From: Bog-756 sp963727075
GTDB taxonomy: Bacteria > Actinomycetota > Acidimicrobiia > Acidimicrobiales > RAAP-2
Length of the DNA: 64,000 bases
Reading direction: 5' to 3'
NCBI GenBank assembly: GCA_963727075.1
Contig: CAVSET010000006.1
Location: 2,445,416 to 2,509,415, forward strand
Part shown: positions 26,080 through 35,043 of the stretch, piece after piece
Layout of the letters: each line of letters starts with the position of its first letter
How positions within the stretch are numbered: position 1 is the stretch's first letter
Translations under genes and position numbers: made by a program
Notes under the pieces: generated by a model
Databases searched by the model: none
Told to the model about the DNA's origin: nothing
Seen by the model: only the letters and a program-made list of their open reading frames with translations

Positions 26080-26571
26080 TCAAAATTCCGGGGGACGTGT
26101 TTCTGAGAGCAGATCCGTACCGGACGGCTCGCCGGCTGCCGCGGCAAAGGCGATCATCGCCTCAACGAGGGGTTGCCGATTGACTCGAGGAGGCAGGTCT
26201 TGGAGGATTCGCTTGATTTCCAGCCGTCTTTTCATCGTCGCATTCCGTACGAGCTTGTTCCCCATATTGGTGAGGTCGATGGTCATGGCTCGCCGATCGG
26301 CATCGTCTCGTCGACGACGCACCAGCTTCTTTCGCACCAGTCGATCAACCATGCGACTGGCGGTGGAGGCGTTTACGTTCAACCGCTCGGCGAGGTCCAT
26401 GACGCGCTGGGGCCCTTGGGTGGACAGGATGATGAGGGCCCGGTACTGGGGCAACGTGATCTCGACTCCTGAGAGACCAGCCAAGCTGCGAGCGGCGATG
26501 GCAACCAGGGCCCGACTGGCTATGGCAAAGGCATCGATGAGCTCGTCGTCGGCCTCCTCGCCCGATGTCAT
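26080..26571 (-). CDS. MarR-family transcriptional regulator
   Basis: 163 residues from MTSGEEADDELIDAF; the ATG at 26820 would run through the divergent SDR gene and its operator and is rejected. The winged helix is LPQYRALIILSTQGPQRVMDLAERLNVNASTASRMVDRLVRKKLVRRRRDDADRRAMTIDLT. Start at 26571 puts the operator palindrome 34-44 bp upstream, so it probably represses itself, the SDR gene and, through the second copy, the patatin gene. Confidence 0.9.
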   Translation of the reverse strand: MTSGEEADDELIDAFAIASRALVAIAARSLAGLSGVEITLPQYRALIILSTQGPQRVMDLAERLNVNASTASRMVDRLVRKKLVRRRRDDADRRAMTIDLTNMGNKLVRNATMKRRLEIKRILQDLPPRVNRQPLVEAMIAFAAAAGEPSGTDLLSETRPPEF

Positions 26572-26592
26572 TTCGGGGCCGCAATCGCCACG

Positions 26593-26634
26593 TTTAGAGA
26601 TACGTGCACAGTGCAATAGTACTGACCAGCGGCG
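26593..26634 (+). promoter_or_regulatory. SDR/marR divergent promoter with operator
   Basis: TGCACAGTGCA palindrome at 26605-26615 followed by TAGTACTG, a -10-like hexamer for the SDR gene, with TTTAGA/TTAGAG upstream at promoter spacing. Sequence is nearly identical to the patatin promoter, with the operator again in the spacer. Confidence 0.7.
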
Positions 26635-26680
26635 AGTCCGCTCGGCGAGCCAGCCGACCTGTTGAGAGAAAGGAATCGTT

Positions 26681-27841
26681 TTGCCACCACCGCGCAGGAT
26701 TGCCGTGATCACCGGCGCGTCCGCCGGCGTCGGAAGAGCGACCGCGAGCGAGTTCGCCAACCGGGGTTTCGATGTAGCCCTCCTGTCGCGAGGAGAGATG
26801 GGACTTGAGGCTGCCGCCAAAGACGTCGAAGCAGCCGGGGGTCACGCACTGGTCATACCCACCGACGTCGCATCTTTCAACGAAGTCGAAAAGGCGGCCG
26901 GCCGGGTCGAAGATGAACTGGGCCCAATCGACGTGTGGGTCAACGACGCGATGACGACAGTCTTTGCGCCTCTACTGGAGGTTAGGCCGACCGACTTTCA
27001 GAGGGCCGTCGAGGTTACGTTCCTCGGACAGGTCTGGGGAACGATGGCAGCCCTCTCCCGAATGATGCCTCGTGACAAGGGGAATATCGTGAACGTGGGT
27101 TCGGCGTTGTCGTTCGTCGGGATCCCGCTCCAGTCGGCTTATTGTTCCTCGAAGTTCGCGTGCCGAGGTTTCTTCGAGTCGGCACGGGCCGAGCTCCTCC
27201 ACAAAGGGAGCCATGTGCACATGAGCATGGTCCACCTTCCTGCCGTCAATACACCCCAGTTCGACTGGTGTGAGACCACGCTCGATCGTCACCCCCAACC
27301 GGTTCCCCCCATATACCAACCCGAGGTCCCGGCAAAGTTCATCGTCGACGCCGCCCTCGACGGGCGGCGGGCCAAGACGGTGGGCTCTTGGAACAAGATG
27401 CTGGTCCTGGTCGACAGTCTCTTCCCGACGCTTGGGAACCAGTATGCGGCCCTCGGGGCGTGGGATGCCCAAATGACCAGCGACCCGGTTGGCGAGGACC
27501 GCCGCTCAAATCTTGAACGGCCCGTAGACGCCGACGCCGACCATGGCTCACATGGGATGTTCGATGATCGTGCCGGCGGGGTACTCGACCCCACCTTCCT
27601 TCGCTCCATGCCCGGCACCGCCTCGACCTTTCTTGAGGCAGCCCGTCGCACGGTCGAGGAAGTGAAGGACGCGTGCCAGAAGGCGTGGGCACACGAGAAC
27701 TGGCGCTGGCGAGCCGTACGCGAACTCTCCTCAATCATGAAACCGAAGAGAGGAGTCATGCGGAATCGAAGACTCCCTCGATCTCCTCGGTCGTCAGGAT
27801 CGAGTTCTCGAGCAGCTGTTCGAAGCCTGGCGCAGCGATGA
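26681..27841 (+). CDS. SDR-family oxidoreductase
   Basis: 386 residues starting at TTG 26681 (PPPRRIAVITGASAGVG). The Rossmann motif TGASAGVG, the NDAMTT stretch in place of NNAG, the serine in VNVGSALS and the catalytic YCSSK are present. The family is classical SDR with a long C-terminal extension of about 120 residues, whose last 30 residues (Arg/Ser-rich) overlap the next reading frame and may be an artefact of a lost stop. It is controlled by the MarR-type operator just upstream. Substrate unknown. Confidence 0.85.
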   Translation: MPPPRRIAVITGASAGVGRATASEFANRGFDVALLSRGEMGLEAAAKDVEAAGGHALVIPTDVASFNEVEKAAGRVEDELGPIDVWVNDAMTTVFAPLLEVRPTDFQRAVEVTFLGQVWGTMAALSRMMPRDKGNIVNVGSALSFVGIPLQSAYCSSKFACRGFFESARAELLHKGSHVHMSMVHLPAVNTPQFDWCETTLDRHPQPVPPIYQPEVPAKFIVDAALDGRRAKTVGSWNKMLVLVDSLFPTLGNQYAALGAWDAQMTSDPVGEDRRSNLERPVDADADHGSHGMFDDRAGGVLDPTFLRSMPGTASTFLEAARRTVEEVKDACQKAWAHENWRWRAVRELSSIMKPKRGVMRNRRLPRSPRSSGSSSRAAVRSLAQR

Positions 27842-28404
27842 CCCAGAAGGTCACGACCGGGGAACGAAGATCAAAGCCAATTGGGAGCGGGGTACGGTCG
27901 CCAAGCTGATCCTGGAGCAAGGCGCTCTGCGGATTGCGGCTCTGGAGGACGTGGTCCGGACCTTGAGACTCTGTCATCAAGGGGAGCTCGCCGAGGAGGC
28001 GGGTGATTCGATCCCCGCGGCCAAGCTCTGCCTGGATCGCATCTACGAAATTCTCCAGAGGGGTCACAGCCCTCGATCTCCGGTACTCGAGCACTTTGAA
28101 AGAATGTATCGAGAAGCTCCGGAATCTCTGGATCGAAGACATGCAGCGGGACGATGCAGCACTGCCGGCCATTGCTCAAGCGCTCGGACCCGAGCGTAAG
28201 CGGTTGCGCAGTGCCTTATATATCCGTGCCCATGCACCCCTTCATCCATCCGTGCATCAGCGTTGGTACCACAAGATTCCACTGATGGTGCGAATCCACG
28301 CCCTCTACGACCTGCTCCGAAGTTTTCCCGACGCCGAAAGCGGGAATTGGGCCGACACGTCTTTGAGCAAGCGGGTCGACAAAGGTGGCCGCATCGATGT
28401 GTGA
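27758..28404 (+). pseudogene. Hypothetical protein, two frameshifts
   Basis: Reassembled from two frames: after an ATG at 27758, one frame gives GIEDSLDLLGRQDRVLEQLFEAWRSDD through KIKANWERGTVAKLILEQGALRIAALEDV to QGELAEEAGDSIPAAKL; the next gives KLRNLWIEDMQRDDAALPAIAQ, then HPSVHQRWYHKIPLMVRIHALYD. The helical, charged pattern is consistent with a real protein but I do not recognise the family. At least two single-base shifts (near 27761 and 28100) break it. Confidence 0.5.
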
Positions 28405-28478
28405 AGGAGCGCCCGTCCAGGTTTTGAGGTCGTATTTCGCCAGCGTGGCAGCCGTCCAGGTGAAGTGAAGGAGAAACT

Positions 28479-30302
28479 GTGAGCCAGTCGATCGGTTCCT
28501 ATCTGTTGGAACGCTTGGGGTCCTGGGGGGTAGACCGGGTGTTCGCCTACCCCGGTGATGGGATCAACGGGATCTTGGGGGCGTGGGGGAAGGCCGACTA
28601 CGCTCCCCGAGTTCATTCAGCCGCGGCATGAGGAGATGGCGGCGTTCGAAGCGGTCGGCTATGCAAAGTTTCCGGGGAAGGTCGGGCGTGTGCATGGCGA
28701 CCTCGGGACCCGGGTGCCATCCATCTGCTCAACGGCCTGTACGACGCCAAGCTTGGACCACGTGCCGGTGCGTGGCCATCGTCGGCCAGACCACCGCACT
28801 CGGCCATGGGCGGCTCCTACCAACAGGAGGTCGACCTGGCCAGCGCTGTTCAAGGACGTCTGCCACCAGTACCGTGCAGACGGTGAGCGTGCCCCAGCAG
28901 CTTCCCGAACCTCATCGACCGGGCCATCCGTACGGCGCTGGCCACCCACTGCCCGACCTGCATCATCATGCCCTCCGACGTCCAAGAGCTGGACTAGGAG
29001 CCGCCGGGTCACGCGTTCAAGATGGTGCCCTCGAGCCTCGGGACTCGCTGGCCGCGCTGGCGCTGGCGACGAGCCGGCATCGCCGGGCGGCCGAGATCCT
29101 CAACGCCGGGGAGAAGGTCGCGATCCTGGTCGGCCGAGGCGCCCGCGGGGCTCGGAAGGAGGTCCTCGAGGTGGCCGACCTGCTCGGCGCCGGGGTGGCC
29201 AAGGCGTTGCTCGGGCAAAGACGTTCTCGCCGACGACCTGCCGTGGGTGACCGGTGCGATCGGGTTGCTGGGAACCCGACCGAGCTACGAGATGATGATG
29301 GACTGCGACACCGTCCTGACCGTCGGGTCCGAACTTCCCCTACACCCAGTTCATGCCCACGCTCGACCAGGCCCGGGCGATCCAGATCGACCGGGACGGA
29401 TCCTTCATCGGCATGCGCTATCCCTACGAGGTGAACATGGTCGCCGATGCCACGTCTGCCCTGCGGGCGCTGATCCCCAATGCTGGAACGCAAGGGCGAC
29501 CGGTCGTGGCGCGAGACGGTCGAGGCGAACGTGTCGGGCTGGTGGGACACCATGCAACGCCAGGCCATGACCGACAGCGACCAGCACGGGTTCGTCAATC
29601 CCCAGCGACTGTTGTGGGAGCTCACCGAGCGACCTCCCGGCCAACGCCATGGTCGCCGCCGACTCGGGTCGTCGGCCAACTGGTACGCCCGGCATCTGCG
29701 GTTCACGAGCACCGATGCGCGGGGATCGCTGTCCGGGAACGCTGGCCACCATGGGCCCGGGGTGCCCTACGTGATCGGCGCCAAGTTCGCCCACCCGGAC
29801 CGACCGGCCATCGCCTTCGTAGGGCGACGGCGCCATGCAGATGAACGGCATGGCCGAGCTCATCACCGTCGAGCGGTACTGGCAGGAGTGGTCCGACCCT
29901 CGCCTGATCGTGGCGGTCCTGCACAACAACGACCTGAACCAGGTGACCTGGGAGATGCGGGCCATGGACGGCGTCCCCGAAGTTCGTCGAATCGCAGGCC
30001 CTGCCCGACGTACTCCTACGCGGCGTTTGCGCCAGCCTTGGTCTGCAGGCCATCGAAGTCACCGAGCCGGACGAGATCGGCCGGGCCTGGGACCAGGCAC
30101 TCGCCGCCGACCGGCCGACGGTGCTCGACGTTCACACCGATCCCGACGTCCCCCCGATCCCGCCCCACGCCACCTTCGATCAGATGAAGCGACGCCGGCC
30201 AAGGCCATGCTCGCACGGCGACGAGGACGCCCGGGGCGTGCTCACGCACCGGCGTCAGACAGAAAGCTGCAGGAGTTTCTCCCGGCACGAAAGGATCGCT
30301 GA
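28479..30302 (+). pseudogene. ThDP-dependent enzyme, pyruvate oxidase/acetolactate synthase-like, many frameshifts
   Basis: GTG 28479 has GAAGGAGA ten bases upstream. Joining frames gives SQSIGSYLLERLGSWGVDRVFAYPGDGINGILGA, the catalytic glutamate in PRHEEMAAFEAVGYAKF, VCMATSGPGA, the middle FAD/ADP-like domain (AAEILNAGEKVAILVG), and the ThDP site MGPGVPYVIGAKFAHPDRPAIAFVGDGAMQMN with the GDG motif and HNNDLNQVTWEM. About 600 residues, normal for PoxB-type enzymes. At least fifteen one-base insertions and one TAG (28995) lie between intact blocks. It is the first gene of an ATGA-linked cluster. Confidence 0.75.
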
Positions 30303-30812
30303 TGACGCGTGCGGACTGCGGCGTACCAGCCCGTCCCGCCGAGGCTCGGGGGCGCGCCCGATGCGTGGCAGGACGTCCGCACCGGTCGCTTCGAGCGAAC
30401 GCCTGGCCGGGCTGGCCGCAGCCGGCGCGATGGTCACGACCGGCAGAGATCTTCACCTCCCACGACGGCGCCAGCTTCGGCAACAAGATGATGTGGTGGC
30501 CGATCGTGATCGTCCCGACCATGCTCCCGGCCGGGATCGCCGCGGTGTTCAGCCGGCGGGCCGCGAAGACGGTCCTGCCGGTGGCCTCGGCTGGTCGTCG
30601 CCAACGGGCTGCAGGGCACCTTCCTGCACTGGCGGGGTATCCTGCGGAAGCCAGGCGGCGCTCAGAACCTTCGCTACAACATCGAGATGGGGCCGCCGGC
30701 GTTCGCGCCCTGCTGGCCTCCATGGTCGGCGGGATGGGTTTCCTGGCCGCCCTGCTGCGCCGGGAGGGGGAGGGTGAATGGCGCATCCGCAACCCGTCGG
30801 CCGGGTGCATGA
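30302..30812 (+). pseudogene. Membrane protein in oxidation cluster, frameshifted
   Basis: Start overlaps the preceding stop as ATGA. Reassembled text includes SSERLAGLAAAGAMVTT, EIFTSHDGASFGNKMMWWPIVIVPTMLPAGIAAVF, LQGTFLHWRGILRKPGG, NLRYNIEMGPPAFAP and LLASMVGGMGFLAALLRRE, with about three hydrophobic helices. I do not recognise a named family; the position suggests a membrane partner or anchor for the dehydrogenase encoded next. Confidence 0.55.
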
Positions 30813-31543
30813 CGCCGGTGACGCCGGGCGGCAGGGCCGCCAGGGGATTTCGACGTCCTGGACGAGGTCGAGTCGCTGGGATCGGGTCACCGCCGGGGTC
30901 GTGCTGGCCCGACTGGACGCCGCAGCCCGAGCTGTCGTTCTTCACCGTCGCCGAGCAGGCGACCGCCGGGCCCTGTTCGACCTGCTGCTGGACCAGACGA
31001 CGAGCCCCAAGGTGCCGGTACTCGTGCTGGTGGACCACCGGCTGATGCGCCGGCCAGACCGACGGCTGGCGCTACGACGACATGCCCGAGGACGGCGAGG
31101 CGTGGCGGCAGACCCTGGCCGCTCTCGACGACGAGGCCGACCGACGCGCACGGTGATCGGGTTCCGCGCAGCTGCGCCTCGAGAGCCAGGCCGCCCTGGT
31201 CCAGGCGGTGCAGGACGCCGACCGGTGGCACGGCTTCGCCGGCCAAGCACGTCTGGAGCCTGTGGACCCGCTACGTCTGCACGGCCTTCTACTCCCATCC
31301 GTGGGCATGGAACGAGATCGGCTTCGGTGGCCCCGCCTATCCCCGGGGCTACAAGGCGCTCGGCGTCGGACAAACGGGAAGGCTGGGAGGTCGCCGAGGC
31401 CGACCACGACCCGTTCCCGGCCGACGTCGGGAACGAGCGCGCGGCCGAGGAGCAAAGCGCCGGCACGCCGAACCCGACCGGCGGGACGGACGACGCCCAC
31501 GGTCGGCGTCGAACGACCGGTGAGCCGGCTGACGCGACGCTGA
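30809..31543 (+). pseudogene. Gluconate 2-dehydrogenase subunit 3-like protein, frameshifted
   Basis: From ATG 30809 the pieces read FDVLDEVES, VTAGVVLARLD, PELSFFTVAEQATAG, LFDLLLDQTTSPKVPVLVLVDHRL, GWRYDDMPEDGEAWRQTLAALDDEAD, DRWHGFAAKHVWSLWTRYV and CTAFYSHPWAWNEIGFGGPAYPRGY. The last stretch is the signature of the small subunit of membrane gluconate 2-dehydrogenase, which partners a GMC flavoprotein. At least five shifts. The end is uncertain because the C-terminus runs into the GMC gene's start. Confidence 0.7.
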
Positions 31544-33199
31544 GTCCGGGCCCGCAACGAATCGGCCTGGCTGCTGCCCGAGCGGACGACGAGCGCACCA
31601 ACCACCGGCTGCGAGCCGACATGCGCCGGTATCGACGAGCGACGACGAGGTCGACGTGGTCATCGTCGGGCTGCGGGGCCGGCGGCGCCACCCTCCTGCA
31701 GCGCCTGGCCCGGGCCGGCTGGCGTCGGTGGTCGGGCTGGACGCCGGCCCGTTCTGGGATCCCGACGCCGACTGGGTCAGCGACGAGGCCGGCTCCCACC
31801 GCCTGTACTGGACCGAGCCCCGGGTCATCTCCGGCGCCGATCCGGTGCCGCTGGGATCGAACAACTCAGGTCGGGGAGTGGGCGGGTCCATGGTCCACTA
31901 CGCCGGCTACACCCCCCGCTTCCACCCCTCGGACTTCCGCACCTACAGCGTCCGACGGGGTCGGGGCCGACTGGCCGATCTCCTACGAGGACCTCCGGCC
32001 CTACTACGAGGCCATCGAAGAGGAGCTGCCGGTCTCGGGCCAGTCGTGGCCGTGGGGCGATCCTCATCGGTACCCCTACTCGCCCCAACCGCTGGGCGGC
32101 AACGGCGAGGTCTTCGTCCGCGGCGCCCATGCGCTCGGCATCCCGACCACGGGTCGGGCCGGTAGCCATCGCCAACGGCCGGTTCGGGAACCGGCCCCAC
32201 TGTATCTACCGGGGGTTCTGCCTCCAGGGCTGCAAGGTAAACGCCAAGGCGTCCCCGCTCATCACCCATATTCCCGACGCCCTCGCCCACGGGGCGGAGA
32301 TCCGGGCCAACTGCATGGTTACCCGGGTCGTCGTCGACGATCACGGTCAGGCGACCGGCGTCACCTACTTGACTGGTGGCGTCGAGCACTTCCAGGCGGC
32401 CCGGCTGGTGGCGGTGGCCGGCTATTCCATCGAGACACCCCGCCTGCTGCTGCTTTCGGCCAGCAAGCAGTTCCCGGACGGGCTGTGCAACGACCATGGC
32501 CAGGTCGGGCGCTACGTGATGGTGCAGGGCGCCCCTCAGACTGGCCGGCCGCTTCGACGACGAGGTCCGCATGTACAAGGCGCCACCACCGGAGGTGACC
32601 TCCGAGCACTTCTACGAGACCGACCCGACCAAGCCGTACCAGCGCGGGTTCTCGCATTGCAGAACGTCTCACCCCTTCCCGATCACCTATGCGGAGCACG
32701 TCGCCGCCCAAGGACACTGGGGGAGGTCCTGCGGGAGTACATGCGCGACTACATCCACTGGGCCGTCATGGGCGCGCTGTGCGAGTTTCTGCCCCGCTAC
32801 GAGAACTCGGTCACCCTGGCCGAGGAGACCGATCGCCACGGGCTGCCGGTGGCGGACTTCTCGTACTCCAGTGCGACAACGATCGGGCCCTCGAAGAAGC
32901 CGCCCAGAAGGTTCAAGAGGACATCTTGAAGGCCGCCGGTGCCACCGAGACCATCACCATCAAACGGTATGCCCATCTGGTCGGCGGCTGCCGCATGGGC
33001 ACCGACGACGGAGCACGGCGTCGTGAACGCCGACCACCAGAGCTTCGCCGTCCCCAACCTCTATCTGGTCGACGGGAGCGTGTTGCCCACCCAAGGTTCC
33101 GCCAACCCGGCCCTTACCATCATGGCTCTCGCCGCCCGCTGTGCCGACCGGCTCTTTGCCCGCAGCCGCATGGGTCCACTGCAGACGGAGTGCGCATGA
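31524..33199 (+). pseudogene. GMC-family oxidoreductase, frameshifted
   Basis: Joined frames give the FAD motif VVIVGCGAGGATLLQRLARAGW, DPDADWVSDEAGSHRLYW, GSMVHYAGYTPRFHPSDF, RPHCIYRGFCLQGCKVNAK, the interior IETPRLLLLSAS and the C-terminal GMC signature HLVGGCRMGTDD, VVNADHQSFAVPNLYLVDGSVLPTQGSANPALTIMALAARCAD. It oxidises a sugar or sugar acid alcohol group with FAD and should pair with the subunit 3-like protein. The stop TGA at 33197-33199 overlaps the next ATG. Confidence 0.75.
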
Positions 33200-34305
33200 T
33201 CGCTCTCGAGACCGCGGTCACCGCTGTCGATGCCGAAGCCTATGAGATCCCGACCGACCGACCCGAGGGCGACGGCACCCTCGCCTGGGACTCGACCGTG
33301 ATGGTCGTCGCCAAGGTTCAGGGCGGCGGACGAGAGGGCATCGGGTGGACGTATGCCGGCCGGTCGGCCAAGACGGTGATCGAAGAGAAACTCGCTCAGG
33401 CGGTGATCGGGGGGGACGTCCTGTCGGTGCCGGCCCAGCATGAGGCGATGGTCCGGACGTGCCGCAACTTAGGCCGGCCCGGTCTGGCTGCGTGTGCCAT
33501 CTCGGCGGTCGATATCGCCCTCTGGGACCTCAAAGCCCGTCACCTGGAGCTGGCCCTCTCCGATCTATTCGGACACGCCCGGTCCGACGTGCCCATCTAT
33601 GGCAGCGGCGGTTTCACAACCTACGACGATCCCACCACTGCCGCGCAGCTCGAGGGATGGGTCACCGCCAGCATCCCGAGGGTCAAGATCAAGATCGGGG
33701 AGGATTGGGGAACCAACACCGATCGCGACCTCTCTCGGGTTGCTCTCGCCCGGCGGGTGGTGGGTGACTCGGTCGACCTGTACGTGGACGCAAACGGTGG
33801 CTACACCCGAAAGCAAGCCATCCGCCTCGGCCGACACCTGACCGAGGACTACCAGGTCAGCTGGTTCGAGGAGCCGGTCTCGTCCGACGATCTCGATGGA
33901 CTGCGGGAGGTCCGGGACCACTGCGATGCCGATATCGCCGCTGGCGAGTATGGCTATACCGTCGAGTACTACGCGCCCATGTTCGCCGCCGGTGCCGTCG
34001 ACTGCGTTCAAGCCGACGTCACCCGGTGCGGCGGCTATACGGCCTGGACCGCGGTCGCCCAACTGGCTGCCGCCAACGGGATCCAGATCTCCGGACACTG
34101 CGCTCCCAACCTCCACGCCCATGTCGCGGTGAGCGTCCCCAACCTCCGCCACCTCGAGTACTTCCACGACCACAGCCGCATCGAAGACATGCTTTTCGAC
34201 GGCACCTTGTCCCCAACCGGCGGTGCGTTGGTCCCCGCTCGGGACCGGCCGGGTCACGGCATGGCCCTCCGTTCCGGCGCCGCCGACTGCTACCGAGTTG
34301 GCTGA
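33196..34305 (+). CDS. Enolase-superfamily dehydratase (mandelate racemase subgroup)
   Basis: 369 residues from ATG 33196 (MIALETAVTAVDAEAYEIP), overlapping the GMC stop by 4 bp. The KxK base is in RVKIKIGEDWG, the three metal ligands in VDANGGYTRKQ, SWFEEPVSSDDL and DIAAGEYGYT, and the histidine-containing loop in ISGHCAPNLHAH. Members dehydrate sugar acids such as gluconate, galactonate or glucarate to 2-keto-3-deoxy acids. In this cluster it would use the acid made by the GMC enzyme. Reading frame intact, unlike the genes before it. Confidence 0.85.
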   Translation: MIALETAVTAVDAEAYEIPTDRPEGDGTLAWDSTVMVVAKVQGGGREGIGWTYAGRSAKTVIEEKLAQAVIGGDVLSVPAQHEAMVRTCRNLGRPGLAACAISAVDIALWDLKARHLELALSDLFGHARSDVPIYGSGGFTTYDDPTTAAQLEGWVTASIPRVKIKIGEDWGTNTDRDLSRVALARRVVGDSVDLYVDANGGYTRKQAIRLGRHLTEDYQVSWFEEPVSSDDLDGLREVRDHCDADIAAGEYGYTVEYYAPMFAAGAVDCVQADVTRCGGYTAWTAVAQLAAANGIQISGHCAPNLHAHVAVSVPNLRHLEYFHDHSRIEDMLFDGTLSPTGGALVPARDRPGHGMALRSGAADCYRVG

Positions 34306-34312
34306 GCCGGTC

Positions 34313-35043
34313 GTGTCCTTTGACCGTAACGAAGACCGATCGGCGCCATGGTTGGCGCACGAGCCGTCTCTCGTGCCCGCCCCACCGGACGACAGGCTGG
34401 CCCGCGTCGTGCTGCGCCCCGTCGGCAGTCCGCTTCCGCTCGGCTTTACCGCTCTGGGGGAGCATCGGTCATCTTGATTGGGCTGCAGCTGCAGTGGCTG
34501 CCTACCTCAGAGGCGCACCAGGCGGGCATGGTCCTTTTGGTCTTTGCTGTGCCGTTGCAGCTCTTGGCCTCGGTGTTCGGCTTCCTCGCCCGCGATTCGG
34601 TCGGGGGCACCGGAATGGGCGTACTCGCGGGCGCCTGGTTGGTCACCGGCACGCTGGTACTCACCTCGGCACTGGGCTCGACCAGCCGGACCCTGGGCTT
34701 ACTGCTGTCCTTTGTGGCCGCCGGCCTTATGGTTCCGACAGCCGCCACGTTCGGGAAAGTGGCCGCTGCCCTCGTCATGTTCGGTGCCGGTGCCCGATTC
34801 GTCCTGACCGCCGTCTACGAGTTCAGCGGCAGCACGAGCTGGGAGCACATCTCCGGCTGGTGGGGTCTCGGTCTGTGTCTCGTCGCCCTTTACGCCGCTA
34901 TGGCCCTCGAGGTTGAAGACACTCGCCGGCGCACGATATTACCGGTGGGCTGTCGGGGAGCAGGGCGACGAGCGCTGACCGGAGGTGTGGGCGACGATCT
35001 AGCCCACGTGCAACACGAGGCCGGCGTCAGGGAACAACTATGA
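34313..35043 (+). pseudogene. GPR1/FUN34/SatP-like acetate transporter, one frameshift
   Basis: GTG 34313 starts SFDRNEDRSAPWLAHEPSLVPAPPDDRLARVVLRPVGSPLPLGFTALG; one G is missing near 34458, and the other frame continues with GASVILIGLQLQWLP and six hydrophobic helices (LLVFAVPLQLLASVFGFLA, VLAGAWLVTGTLVL, LGLLLSFVAAGLMVP, VLTAVYEFSGS, WGLGLCLVALYAAMALEVED). The PLPLGF start of TM1 and the YEF motif are typical of SatP. It may move acetate or another small acid. Its stop overlaps the GH15 ATG. Confidence 0.7.

Noticed and set aside
28479..33199. Programmed ribosomal frameshifting across the oxidation cluster
   Set aside because: More than fifteen shifts in one gene without slippery heptamers or stimulatory structures is not plausible; indel error or decay explains it better.
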